Positions 51,503 to 59,340 of a stretch of 64,000 bases of DNA are shown in pieces. Both the position numbers and the translations under genes were made by a program. The notes under the pieces were generated by a model. The model was not told where the DNA came from and made no database searches. It was given only the letters and a program-made list of their open reading frames with translations. Origin of the DNA: CAXMST01 sp963790085 (GTDB lineage Bacteria; Actinomycetota; Thermoleophilia; Solirubrobacterales; 70-9); contig CAWBNH010000012.1 of the NCBI GenBank assembly GCA_963790085.1, positions 61,863 through 125,862 of the forward strand, read 5' to 3'. Position 1 is the stretch's first letter. Every line of letters begins with the position of its first letter.

Positions 51503-51523
51503 CCGCCGACCGAGATCGGCGGC
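51502..51523. terminator. 8-bp hairpin between convergent genes
   Basis: GCCGCCGA and TCGGCGGC form a perfect 8-bp stem with a 6-nt loop, starting in the stop codon of the LamG-like gene and ending just before the NUDIX stop. No T-run; likely a shared transcription-end structure. Confidence 0.5.
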
Positions 51524-51526
51524 CGC

Positions 51527-52120
51527 TCAGCCGTCGATCCGCTCGAAGAAGAGCTGCAGCATGCGGGCGGTGGCCCCCCAGATGAAGTGATCGTCGACCG
51601 CGTAGGTCGGCGTCCGGAAGGGGACTCCGCGGCGGACCAGACGGCGCATCGCGAAGCCCCGCCGGAGGTCGTCGAGGCTGAACTCGAGGATCTGCTCGAC
51701 CTCGGTCGGCTGCGGCGCGTGCCGAAGCCCGACCGGAACGATGCCGACCACCGGCAGGACCCGGTAGCCGGTCACCACGGTCGAGATCGGCTGCAGGGCG
51801 CCGACGATCTCGACCGACCCCGGATCGAGCCCGATCTCCTCCTGCGCCTCACGGAGCGCCGTCGCGACCGGCGCCTCGCCGGCCTCCGGCCGGCCGCCCG
51901 GAAACGAGATCTCGCCGGCGTGTCGGCGGAGGTCATGACGGCGCTCGGTGAAGATCAGGCCCGGCGAGCGCGGCCAGCCGTAGACCGGTACCAACACCGC
52001 CGCATCCCGGCGCCCGTGCGCGTCGAGGGCCTGGGCCTCCGCCGGCTCGAGGAGGCGGGAACCGAGGTCGTCGGGATCGCTCAGATGATCACCTGCACGG
52101 TGCCGCCGTCGACGCTCCAT
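51527..52120 (-). CDS. NUDIX hydrolase (CoA pyrophosphatase-like)
   Basis: The protein contains HAGEISFPGGRPEAGE and the NUDIX box GGRPEAGEAPVATALREAQE followed by EIGLD, with the Leu-rich upstream element AAVLVPVYG and RRHDLRRHAG typical of the CoA-diphosphatase subgroup. The start is uncertain. ATG at 52120 lies 40 bases inside the upstream SDR gene and gives 197 residues. CTG at 52084 would overlap the SDR stop as CTGA and give the usual ~25 residues before AAVLVP. GTG near 52005 would leave almost none. It is the last gene of the minus-strand run starting with the adenosyltransferase. Confidence 0.85.
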   Translation of the reverse strand: MERRRRHRAGDHLSDPDDLGSRLLEPAEAQALDAHGRRDAAVLVPVYGWPRSPGLIFTERRHDLRRHAGEISFPGGRPEAGEAPVATALREAQEEIGLDPGSVEIVGALQPISTVVTGYRVLPVVGIVPVGLRHAPQPTEVEQILEFSLDDLRRGFAMRRLVRRGVPFRTPTYAVDDHFIWGATARMLQLFFERIDG

Positions 52121-52875
52121 GCCGCGCCCGAGACGTAGGAGGCGCGCTCGGAGCAGAGGAAGGCGATCGCGCCGGCGATCTCGTCGACCTCCGCGAGCCG
52201 ACCGATCGGCCGCTTCGACCCGGCCACCGCCAGCGCCTCCTCGCGGGTGGCGAGGTCGGCGAGATCGCGGGACTGATCGAGCAGCCCGCCGGGCTCCATC
52301 CACATTTCGCTGCGAACCGGGCCCGGGCAGATCGCGTTGACGAGCACCCCCGCGCTCGCGAAGCGGTCGGCATAGAGGCGCGAGAGCGAGAGCTGTGCCG
52401 CCTTCGCCACCGAGTACTCGGCCATCATCGCCGAGGGGCGCTTGCCGGCGGTCGAGGAGACGTTCACCACCCGGCCCCAGCCGCGCTCCGCCATCGCTGG
52501 GATCAGCGCGCTCATCAGGCGCTTCGGGGCGATCACGTTGAGCTCGAACGCCGCCCGCCAGTCCTCGTCGGGAACGTCGTCGAGGTCGCGCCAGGCAGCC
52601 GTGCCGGCGTTGTTGACGAGCACGTCGAAGCCGATCGGCTCGCCGGCCGCCCGGATGCGCTCGCCGGCATCGGGGTCGGTCACGTCGAGGGCCAGCCCGG
52701 CGGCGCTGCCGCCGGCGCGCCCGGCCTCGGCCACCGCCTCCGCGAGCCGCTCCTCGTCACGGGCGACCAGCAGCACCGAGGCCCCGGCCTCGCTCAGCAT
52801 CCGCGCCGTCGCCCGGCCGATGCCGCGACTCGCCCCGGTGACCACGCAGCCGCGGCCGCTCAGGCCGAGCTCCAT
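52081..52875 (-). CDS. Short-chain dehydrogenase/reductase
   Basis: A 264-residue classical SDR: cofactor loop TGASRGIGRATARML near 15-29, VNNAGTAAW near 92, catalytic Ser in VVNVSSTAGKRP and the YSVAKAA Tyr-Lys pair, then ICPGPVRSEMW and the C-terminal YVSGAAWSVDGGTVQVI. The residues after the second strand (VARDEERLAE) allow NADP. The substrate is unknown. ATG at 52875 is two bases after the OsmC stop, so it belongs to the same transcription unit. Confidence 0.9.
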   Translation of the reverse strand: MELGLSGRGCVVTGASRGIGRATARMLSEAGASVLLVARDEERLAEAVAEAGRAGGSAAGLALDVTDPDAGERIRAAGEPIGFDVLVNNAGTAAWRDLDDVPDEDWRAAFELNVIAPKRLMSALIPAMAERGWGRVVNVSSTAGKRPSAMMAEYSVAKAAQLSLSRLYADRFASAGVLVNAICPGPVRSEMWMEPGGLLDQSRDLADLATREEALAVAGSKRPIGRLAEVDEIAGAIAFLCSERASYVSGAAWSVDGGTVQVII

Positions 52876-52877
52876 GC

Positions 52878-53273
52878 TCAGTCGCCGACCCGGTTCGAGA
52901 TCGTGACCGGCGTCTGGCGCGCGATCGCCTTGTGCACCGGGCACTTGCCCGCGATCGTCGTGATCCGCTGGGTCTGCTCCTCGGTCAGCCCGCCCGGGAG
53001 ATGGAGGATCACCTCGAAGACCGCGTCCCCCTTGATCAGGCTTCCCTCGACCTCGATCGAGACCGCCAGCTCTCCCAGCTCCCAGCCCTTGCGATCGGCG
53101 TACATCTCGACCGTGATCGCCACGCAGGCCGCCAGCGAGCCGGCGAGCATCGCGGTCGGAGTCGGGCCCTGGTCGTCGCCGCCGCGGGCGGGGGGCTCAT
53201 CGGCTACCAGGGAGTGCTCGCCGATCACCAGATCGTGCGTGTAGCCCTCGCGGCGGGTCGCCCGGATCTCCAT
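52878..53273 (-). CDS. OsmC/Ohr-family peroxide-detoxifying protein
   Basis: A 131-residue protein with the two redox cysteines of the family, in SLAACVAITVEMYA (about 50) and AGKCPVHKAIA (about 110), and the GPTPTAMLAGSLAAC helix. Members reduce organic hydroperoxides with a reactive Cys. ATG at 53273 shares TGATG with the stop of the adenosyltransferase gene. Confidence 0.9.
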   Translation of the reverse strand: MEIRATRREGYTHDLVIGEHSLVADEPPARGGDDQGPTPTAMLAGSLAACVAITVEMYADRKGWELGELAVSIEVEGSLIKGDAVFEVILHLPGGLTEEQTQRITTIAGKCPVHKAIARQTPVTISNRVGD

Positions 53274-53830
53274 CAGCCGCGGCCCTCGAACAGCTCGGGG
53301 TCGGGCCGGTCGGTGAATCTCGCCAGCGCGTAGATCAGGTCGGCGGCGCGGTTGAGGTGGCTTCTCAGCGGCTCGGCGGCAGGCTCACCCGCGTCGGCGA
53401 GCGCCGCGACCCGACGCTCGGCCCGGCGCAGAGTCGCCCTTGCGAGGTCGAGCGAAGCGGAGAGCTGTGTACCGCCGGGGATCACGAACTTGGGCGGGAG
53501 CTCGACGCGCTCCATGTAGCGATCGATCGCCGCCTCGATCCAGTCGACCATCTCGGCGGTTATCCGGCTGACCCCGTCCTCGAGCCTGTCGGCCGACTCC
53601 GGGGCGGCGGCGAGCTCGGCCCCGGCGACGAACAGCTCGGTCTGCAGGCGAAGCAGATCGGCCGCGACCTCGGCATCGGCAGGCCCGCAGAGCGAGCGGG
53701 CAACGCCGAGCGCCGAGCCCGCCTCGTCGACGGCACCGTAGGCCTCGATCCTGGCGTCCGATTTCGAGCGGCGCCCCCCGTACCAGAGGCCGGTCGTCCC
53801 GTCGTCGCCCTTGCGCGTGTAGATCTTCAC
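53273..53830 (-). CDS. Cob(I)yrinic acid a,c-diamide adenosyltransferase, PduO type
   Basis: A 185-residue ATP:cob(I)alamin adenosyltransferase with the family start MKIYTRKGDDGTTGLWYGGR, AYGAVDEAGSALGVARS and the ATP/trimer motif region RRAERRV ... LNRAADLIYALAR. It makes adenosylcobalamin. GTG at 53830 follows TAGCAT (53838-53843) by 7 nt with no Shine-Dalgarno, so the operon of this gene, the OsmC gene, the SDR and the NUDIX gene seems to start with a leaderless message. Confidence 0.92.
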   Translation of the reverse strand: MKIYTRKGDDGTTGLWYGGRRSKSDARIEAYGAVDEAGSALGVARSLCGPADAEVAADLLRLQTELFVAGAELAAAPESADRLEDGVSRITAEMVDWIEAAIDRYMERVELPPKFVIPGGTQLSASLDLARATLRRAERRVAALADAGEPAAEPLRSHLNRAADLIYALARFTDRPDPELFEGRG

Positions 53831-53876
53831 CGGGTCAATGCTATGGGCCGAGCCGCTCCCGGCTCGCCGAGGCCGC

Positions 53877-55136
53877 TCAGCGGAGTGGGTTGAAGACCAG
53901 CCCGGTGAGCAGCTTCGGGAAGAAGTAGGTCGACTTCGGTGGCATCGTCTCGCCGGCGGCGGCGACCTCGCGCACCTGCTCGACCGGCGTGGGGCGGAGC
54001 AGAAAGCCCGCGTCCGCCTCGCCGTCGACGATCCGCCTCACCGCCTCGGCGGTGTCGGAGCAGTAGGAGAGACCGCGCTTGGCGGCGATGTCGTCGCCGC
54101 TCATTCCCAGGGCCTCGCGGAGGATCAGCGCCTCCAGGGCCGCCGCGTCGAGCTGCCGGTAGGCCTGGCTCTGGCCCTCGAGCGCGCGCTCGAGCGGGCC
54201 CGGGTCGGTCAGCGTCAGCCGATACGGCGTGCGGTGATGGGAGTCGATGTAACCGAAGGCGATCTGTCCGGCGCCGGGGCCGGGCACGAGCTGCGCGGCC
54301 TCGGTGCCCGCCGCCTCGCTGACCTCGAACATCGAGTCGATCGTCTCGCGGATCGCCTCCCGCTTGGCCCGGTCGAGGTCGTGCAGCAGGCGATGGGTGG
54401 CGAAGACGCTGAGCCCCGGGTCCTCGAGCGAGACGAGGCAGGCGAGCGTGTAGCGGTGCGGTCCCTCGCCGCCGATCTCGTCGGCGTAGGTGCGCGCCGT
54501 CTCGTAGCGGTGGTGGCCGTCGGCGATCAGTAGCTCCGAGGGCCCAAGCTCCTCCGCGACCGCCTCGTGGATCGCCGGATCATCGATCGGCCAGACGCGA
54601 TGCACGGTTCCGTCAGCGTCGCTGACCTCGGCCCAGGGGCGGGTGGCCGTGGCGGCCTCGAGGTGGGGCCAGGCGTTGCCCTCGTGGAGGATGAAGATCG
54701 GCGACATGCTGTGCGCGGTCGCCCGCGTGAGCCGCAGGCGGTCCTCCTTCGGGCCGGGCTGGGTCCGCTCGTGAGGTCTGACCAGGCCGGGCCCGTAGTC
54801 GGTGACCCGGATCCGGGCGAGGAACCCGCGGCGCGTGCGGGCGCTGCCGTCGGGCCCGGTGTAGTCCTGCTCGTAGACCCAGATCGTCGGCTCTTCGTCG
54901 CGGACGAGGATGCCCTCCGACTCCCAGGCGGCCATCGTCTCTGCCGCCTGCTCGTAGACGTCGGAGCCGGCCGGCGCCCGCGGCAGATCGAGCTCGACGA
55001 CGTTGTGCGCCGAGCGCTTGACCAGCGCCGCCCGCTGGGCGTCGTCGATCACGTCGTAGGGCGGCGCGACGACGTCGGCGATCTCGACCCGTGCGGGGTC
55101 GTAGTGCACCGCCTGCATCGCGCGGACCTCGGCCAT
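53877..55136 (-). CDS. DUF1015 family protein
   Basis: A 419-residue protein of the DUF1015 family, recognised by VVAPPYDVIDDAQRAAL near the start, RRGFLARI, RPHERTQPGPKEDRL, and the highly conserved LLIADGHHRYETA near 218-230. The conserved His residues suggest metal or phosphate chemistry, but the function is unknown; members are often near serine biosynthesis genes, which is not the case here. ATG at 55136 follows TAGGGT (55146-55151) by 9 nt without a Shine-Dalgarno sequence. The last residues FPKLLTGLVFNPLR match the family end. Confidence 0.9.
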   Translation of the reverse strand: MAEVRAMQAVHYDPARVEIADVVAPPYDVIDDAQRAALVKRSAHNVVELDLPRAPAGSDVYEQAAETMAAWESEGILVRDEEPTIWVYEQDYTGPDGSARTRRGFLARIRVTDYGPGLVRPHERTQPGPKEDRLRLTRATAHSMSPIFILHEGNAWPHLEAATATRPWAEVSDADGTVHRVWPIDDPAIHEAVAEELGPSELLIADGHHRYETARTYADEIGGEGPHRYTLACLVSLEDPGLSVFATHRLLHDLDRAKREAIRETIDSMFEVSEAAGTEAAQLVPGPGAGQIAFGYIDSHHRTPYRLTLTDPGPLERALEGQSQAYRQLDAAALEALILREALGMSGDDIAAKRGLSYCSDTAEAVRRIVDGEADAGFLLRPTPVEQVREVAAAGETMPPKSTYFFPKLLTGLVFNPLR

Positions 55137-55226
55137 CGGCGGCGCACCCTAGCGACCGGGACGGCCGATGGATCGATTCCCGCCCGGGCCGGCGGCGCCC
55201 GACGCGGCTCTAGACTCCCAGCGGTT

Positions 55227-55300
55227 CGGGGTGTGGCGCAGCCTGGTAGCGCGCGGCCTTTGGGTGGCCGAGGTCCCGAGTTCGAATCTCGGCACCCCGA
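55227..55300 (+). tRNA. tRNA-Pro (anticodon TGG)
   Basis: Acceptor CGGGGTG pairs with CACCCCG, D-arm GCGCAGCCTGGTAGCGCG, anticodon stem CGGCC/GGCCG with loop TTTGGGT (anticodon TGG), and T-arm CCGAGTTCGAATCTCGG. Discriminator A. No CCA is encoded. Confidence 0.96.
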
Positions 55301-55353
55301 CTCACCCGGCAGGCGCCCCTCCGGGCGACTCGCGGAACTAAGGTGTGGGTCCG

Positions 55354-55437
55354 GCCGGAGTGGCGGAATTGGCATACGCGATCGATTCAAAATCGATTGC
55401 CCTAACGGGCTTGTGGGTTCGAGTCCCACCTCCGGTA
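55354..55437 (+). tRNA. tRNA-Leu (anticodon CAA)
   Basis: A class II tRNA of 84 nt: acceptor GCCGGAG with CTCCGGT (one G-T pair at the end), anticodon stem ATCGA/TCGAT around TTCAAAA (anticodon CAA), a long variable arm (GCCCTAACGGGC) and T-arm GTGGGTTCGAGTCCCAC. No CCA encoded. Confidence 0.95.
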
Positions 55438-55471
55438 TTGAGCTGGCATACCCCCGATCGAGGCGCTCACA

Positions 55472-56152
55472 GTGTGTGGCCGCTACACGCTCGCCAACCC
55501 TGACCCGAAACGCCTCAGGCTGCGCTTCGGAGTCGAGGGGCCGTTCGAGTTCGACGAGCGCCCGCGCTTCAACATCGCGCCGACCGACTCGGTCCTCGCG
55601 GTTCGCAGCGACGAGCAGCAGCGCCGCGAGTTCGGCTACCTGCGCTGGGGGCTGATGCCCGGCCGCTGGGCGCTGAAGCCGGGCCGGCCGCTGATCAACG
55701 CGCGGGCGGAGACCCTGGCGACGCAGCCCGCCTTCGCCGAGTCGTTCCGCCGGCGCCGCTGCCTGATCCCGGCCGACGGCTTCTACGAGTGGAAGCGCGA
55801 GGAGACCGGCAAGCGCCCGATCTGGATCAGCCGGCCCGACGGCGGGCTGTTCGCCTTCGCGGGCATCTGGGCGAGCCTCGACCGGGAGGGGGAGGAGCCG
55901 CTGCACAGCTGCTCGATCGTGACCTGTGAGCCGAACCGGCTGCTGCGCCCGATCCACGACCGGATGCCGGTGGTCCTGACCGCCGACGCCGAGGCGTCAT
56001 GGCTCGATCCCGACCTCGATCTCGCCGAGCTCGAGCCGCTGCTGCGCCCCGCGCCGGAGGAGATGCTGCGACTGCGCGAGGTGGGCGATGCGGTCAACGA
56101 CGTGCGCGCCGACGGCCCCGAGCTGCTCGATCCCCCGCTACGGCTTTTCTAG
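55472..56152 (+). CDS. SRAP domain protein (YedK/HMCES-like)
   Basis: A 226-residue protein that crosslinks to abasic sites in single-stranded DNA. Catalytic Cys2 is at MCGRYTL (start GTG at 55472), with RFNIAP near 33-38, the active-site Glu in IPADGFYEWKRE and His in IHDRMPVVL. The length is normal. The GTG start is fixed by the catalytic Cys. It lies 34 nt after tRNA-Leu and might be read from the tRNA transcript. Its stop shares CTAG with the stop of the convergent membrane protein gene. Confidence 0.94.
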   Translation: MCGRYTLANPDPKRLRLRFGVEGPFEFDERPRFNIAPTDSVLAVRSDEQQRREFGYLRWGLMPGRWALKPGRPLINARAETLATQPAFAESFRRRRCLIPADGFYEWKREETGKRPIWISRPDGGLFAFAGIWASLDREGEEPLHSCSIVTCEPNRLLRPIHDRMPVVLTADAEASWLDPDLDLAELEPLLRPAPEEMLRLREVGDAVNDVRADGPELLDPPLRLF

Positions 56153-56736
56153 CTCGGGGGGTGCGGCCCGGCGGGCGGGGCGTCGGTGTCCTCTGGGTCG
56201 GGAGCCTCGACGCCGTAGGGCGCTCCGTGCTCGTCGACCGGGGCGCTCTGCTCCAGCGCCCCGCCACCGATCGGGCGCTCCTCTTCGACCTGCCACTCCT
56301 GGTTGAAGGCGATCATCGCGATCGCGACCAACAGCAGCTGCACCGCGATCACGACGACCGTCAGCAGCCCGAGCAACTCCTCCGGCAGGAGCGGGGAGTC
56401 GAGCCCGTCCTTCGCCCGCTCGAACCAGCCTGGGGCCGCGACCGAGGCGAAGATCGCCATCAGCACGGCGAGCGCCGAGGCGACCGGCAGCACGCCCCGG
56501 TTCCAGTTCAGGACCAGCAGCGCGAACAGCACATAGAGGCCGGCCCAGGCGATCGTCAGGAGTCCCATCGTCGTGCTCGCCAGTCGCTCCCAGCCGCCGA
56601 TCGTGACGATCACCAGCAGGCAGGCGGAGACGATCAGGACGAAGGCGACGACCGTCTTCGCGGTCTTCGACTGCGCCTTCTCCCTGTTCGGCCGCCACAG
56701 CTCGTAGCCGGGACGGGCGACTCCAACCTCAACCAT
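56149..56736 (-). CDS. Membrane protein of unknown function
   Basis: A 195-residue protein with four hydrophobic helices (about 26-46, 53-75, 80-100 and 117-142) and a Pro/acidic C-terminal tail. The polar N-terminus is ARPGYELWRPNREKAQSK. No family recognised. ATG at 56736 follows TATATT (56745-56750) by 8 nt without a Shine-Dalgarno, so it is a likely leaderless gene. It is divergent from tRNA-Leu(TAG). Confidence 0.75.
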   Translation of the reverse strand: MVEVGVARPGYELWRPNREKAQSKTAKTVVAFVLIVSACLLVIVTIGGWERLASTTMGLLTIAWAGLYVLFALLVLNWNRGVLPVASALAVLMAIFASVAAPGWFERAKDGLDSPLLPEELLGLLTVVVIAVQLLLVAIAMIAFNQEWQVEEERPIGGGALEQSAPVDEHGAPYGVEAPDPEDTDAPPAGPHPPS

Positions 56737-56788
56737 CAGCGGGGAATATAGATTCTTCTGCGGTCGAGCGCTACGGTTGGCCGCTCCG

Positions 56789-56871
56789 GCGGACGTGGCG
56801 GAACTGGAAGACGCGCCAGGTTTAGGTCCTGGTGGGCATTGCCCGTGGAGGTTCGAGTCCTCTCGTCCGCA
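56789..56871 (+). tRNA. tRNA-Leu (anticodon TAG)
   Basis: Class II, 83 nt: acceptor GCGGACG with CGTCCGC, anticodon stem CCAGG/CCTGG around TTTAGGT (anticodon TAG), variable arm TGGGCATTGCCCG, T-arm GAGGTTCGAGTCCTC. Discriminator A, no CCA. Confidence 0.96.
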
Positions 56872-56966
56872 TCGCCGCTGGGCGCCTCGATCGGCCGGGA
56901 TGCGACAGACTCCGCCCCTTGAGCGGCGCCGGGCCTTCCGCAGACGAACCGACGGCAACGGCCGGA

Positions 56967-58058
56967 GTGCGCATCCTTGGCCTGTCGGTGCAGCCGGTGG
57001 CCAAGCCGCAGAACAAGTGGGCCGGTCTGTACCGGGCGCTCGGCGACCGATTCGAGCTGGTCGGCACCGTCCGCGCAGCCCTGCCGGCCGCCTGGCGCTA
57101 CGCGCTGCGCGCGCGCCACGTCCGTCCGAATCGAAGCGTCTGGCGTGCCCGCGCCGCGTATGACCCGCGAGCCTTCGGCGCGATCACGCGCGCCGTTGAG
57201 CCACTCTTGGCGGCCCGGGACGGGCAGTTCGAGCTGATCGTCCAGCTCCAGACCATCTTTCAGCCTGGCCGACGGGCGGCGGCACGCCCGTTCGTCGTCT
57301 ACACGGATTGGACGCACGCCCTACAGGCGCGCCACAGCCCGCTGACCTCAGCCCGTACCGCTGCTCGTCGCCGCTCGCTGGAGGCGGAGACCGCGCGGCT
57401 GGCCCGACACGTCTTCACCACCAGCGAGGTGGCCCGGCGGTCGTTCATCGAGGACTACGGCTGCGATCCCCAATCCGTCACAGCCGTCGGGGGCGGAGCG
57501 AACACCCTTGCCGCCGGTCCACGCTCGGCGCCCAATGGCCCGCCGCGGGCCCTGTTCGTAGGCTACGACTTCGAGCGCAAGGGCGGCGGGCTGGTCCTCG
57601 ACGCGTGGCCCGAGGTCCGGCGACGGGTGCCGGACGCCGAGCTGCTGATCGCCGGCCCCCGACCGCGGACCGCGGGCGAGAGCGGTGTCCGCTGGCTCGG
57701 CCCAGTCGAACGCAAGGATCTGCCCGCCCTGTATCGGTCGGCGACGGCGTTCGTGCTGCCATCCCAGCTCGAGCCATGGGGCTTCGTCTTCCATGAGGCG
57801 ATGGGCCAGGGCGTTCCCTGCATCGGAGCGCGTGCCTTTGCGATGGCCGAGATCATCGATGAGGGGGCGAGCGGGCTGCTGGTCGCGCCCGGCGACCGCG
57901 CTCAGCTGGCCGCCGCGCTGGTCGAGCTCCTCGGCGACCGGGCGCGCGCCCAGCAGATGGGCGAGGAGGGCCGCCGACGGGTGGCCGCGAACTACACCTG
58001 GAGCAAGGTCGTCGAGCGGATGGCTCCGGCGATCGTCTCGGCCGCCCGGGCCCGGTAG
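56967..58058 (+). CDS. Glycosyltransferase family 4 protein
   Basis: A 363-residue GT-B enzyme. It starts MRILGLSVQPVAKPQNKWAG, has the acceptor-domain end HVFTTSEVARRSFIEDYGC, then the donor domain with ALFVGYDFERKGGGLVLDAW and the E-x7-E type motif PWGFVFHEAMGQGVPCIGA. The layout resembles family 4 enzymes that use NDP-sugars; the acceptor is unknown. GTG at 56967 gives the best N-terminus; TTG at 56919 is an alternative, 7 nt after CAGACT, adding 16 residues. It lies between two tRNA genes. Confidence 0.85.
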   Translation: MRILGLSVQPVAKPQNKWAGLYRALGDRFELVGTVRAALPAAWRYALRARHVRPNRSVWRARAAYDPRAFGAITRAVEPLLAARDGQFELIVQLQTIFQPGRRAAARPFVVYTDWTHALQARHSPLTSARTAARRRSLEAETARLARHVFTTSEVARRSFIEDYGCDPQSVTAVGGGANTLAAGPRSAPNGPPRALFVGYDFERKGGGLVLDAWPEVRRRVPDAELLIAGPRPRTAGESGVRWLGPVERKDLPALYRSATAFVLPSQLEPWGFVFHEAMGQGVPCIGARAFAMAEIIDEGASGLLVAPGDRAQLAAALVELLGDRARAQQMGEEGRRRVAANYTWSKVVERMAPAIVSAARAR

Positions 58059-58110
58059 CCGTTCGGCGACGGCCTCCCTCCGTCACCGGATCCGCTTGAA
58101 TGGCCCGGCT

Positions 58111-58183
58111 GGGGCAGTAGCTCAACTGGTAGAGCAACGGCCTCCAAAGCCGTAGGTTCCGGGTTCGAGTCCTGGCTGCCCCG
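58111..58183 (+). tRNA. tRNA-Trp (anticodon CCA)
   Basis: 73 nt: acceptor GGGGCAG with CTGCCCC, D-arm GCTCAACTGGTAGAGC, anticodon stem ACGGC/GCCGT around CTCCAAA (anticodon CCA), T-arm CCGGGTTCGAGTCCTGG. Discriminator G. No 3' CCA encoded. Confidence 0.96.
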
Positions 58184-58233
58184 CTCTCCGGTCCCCGTCG
58201 TCCCGACCTCGCGGGGATCTGTACGTTGCCCCT

Positions 58234-59217
58234 ATGGATCCGACTCCACCCGACGGCGCAGGCGGGGCGGAGCAGCTCTCGCGGGTCAGGCGCGGAGCCG
58301 CCCGCGGCTGGGCCCTGCTCGGCAACTCGCTGGCTGGGCTCGGCCGGCACCGCGGCACCCAGCTCGCCGCCGGCATGTCCTATTACGCCCTGTTCTCGGT
58401 CTTCCCGGCAGCGATCGTCGCCGCGGCTGTGGCCGGTTTGATCCTCGGCGAGCCGTCGGCTCGGGAGGACGCGATCAACTACCTGCTCGACGAGCTGCCG
58501 GCCTCCGATCAGGGGCAGAAGGACATCGAGAGCGTTGTCAACGGCGTCACCTCGAACTCCGGCCGGCTGGGGCTGATCGGGCTGATCGCCCTGCTGATCA
58601 GCTCGAGCGCGCTGATCAGCGCCGCCCGGAACTCCGTCAACGTGATCTTCGGAGACGAGGTCCGACGGGGGGCGCTGCGCGGCAAGGGACTCGACGTCCT
58701 GCTCGTCCTCGGCATCGGGTCGCTGTTCCTGCTCTCCTTTGCGGTGACGCTGCTCGGTCGGCTCGACATCGTCTTCGGCGGCGGGATCGGCGATGCGATC
58801 GAGAGCGCGATCAGCGCCAGCGGGCCGCTGCTCTCGCTGGCCCTGACCGCCGTCGTCTTCGCGGTTCTCTACCGCGTCCTGCCGACCGAGCGCCCGGCCT
58901 GGCGTGACCTCTGGCCGGCGATCGCCTTCGCGTCGGTCGGATACGAGTTGCTGAAGTGGGGCTTCTCGGTCTACCTGGAGAACTTCGCCAACTACAGCGC
59001 CGTCTACGGCTCGCTCGGCGCGGTGATCGCGTTCATGTTCTTCGTCTACCTGGCTTCGCTCGTCTTCCTGATCGGAGCTGAGATGGCCGCGATCTGGCCG
59101 GGCGTGCGGGCGGGCGAGTACGACTCCGACGACGAGGACGAGGGGAAGACGTTGCCGATGCGGGTCCGCGAGATCGTCGGCCGCCTGTTCGGGCGAAACA
59201 GGGTTGAGAGCCCCTGA
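58234..59217 (+). CDS. YihY/virulence factor BrkB family membrane protein
   Basis: A 327-residue protein with six membrane helices and family segments: LAAGMSYYALFSVFPAAIV near 45-63, SSALISAARNSVNVIF, and FANYSAVYGSLGAVIAFMFF with the following LIGAEMAAIWP. The cytoplasmic C-terminus is acidic then basic. The transport or structural role of the family is unsettled. ATG at 58234 follows TACGTT (58222-58227) by 6 nt and has no Shine-Dalgarno. Confidence 0.92.
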   Translation: MDPTPPDGAGGAEQLSRVRRGAARGWALLGNSLAGLGRHRGTQLAAGMSYYALFSVFPAAIVAAAVAGLILGEPSAREDAINYLLDELPASDQGQKDIESVVNGVTSNSGRLGLIGLIALLISSSALISAARNSVNVIFGDEVRRGALRGKGLDVLLVLGIGSLFLLSFAVTLLGRLDIVFGGGIGDAIESAISASGPLLSLALTAVVFAVLYRVLPTERPAWRDLWPAIAFASVGYELLKWGFSVYLENFANYSAVYGSLGAVIAFMFFVYLASLVFLIGAEMAAIWPGVRAGEYDSDDEDEGKTLPMRVREIVGRLFGRNRVESP

Positions 59218-59262
59218 GCGAGCTGCAGTCGTACGTTTAGCCCGGTAGCTCTCGCCCAGCTC

Positions 59263-59279
59263 TGCTAACAATGTGAGCA
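59263..59279. promoter_or_regulatory. Operator-like palindrome upstream of the CAP-domain gene
   Basis: TGCTAACA-A-TGTGAGCA is an inverted repeat with one mismatch in eight. It lies about 30 nt before TAATAAT (59310-59316 region), the best -10 candidate for the CAP gene. A half-site TGCTAACAAT also occurs at 4978-4987 in the rplM/M23 divergent region. A regulator cannot be named. Confidence 0.35.
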
Positions 59280-59340
59280 ACAGGCAGGATTCCGCCGGTC
59301 GGTACGCTAATAATCTTCCAAGCTCCGGGGCTGGGCCGGA

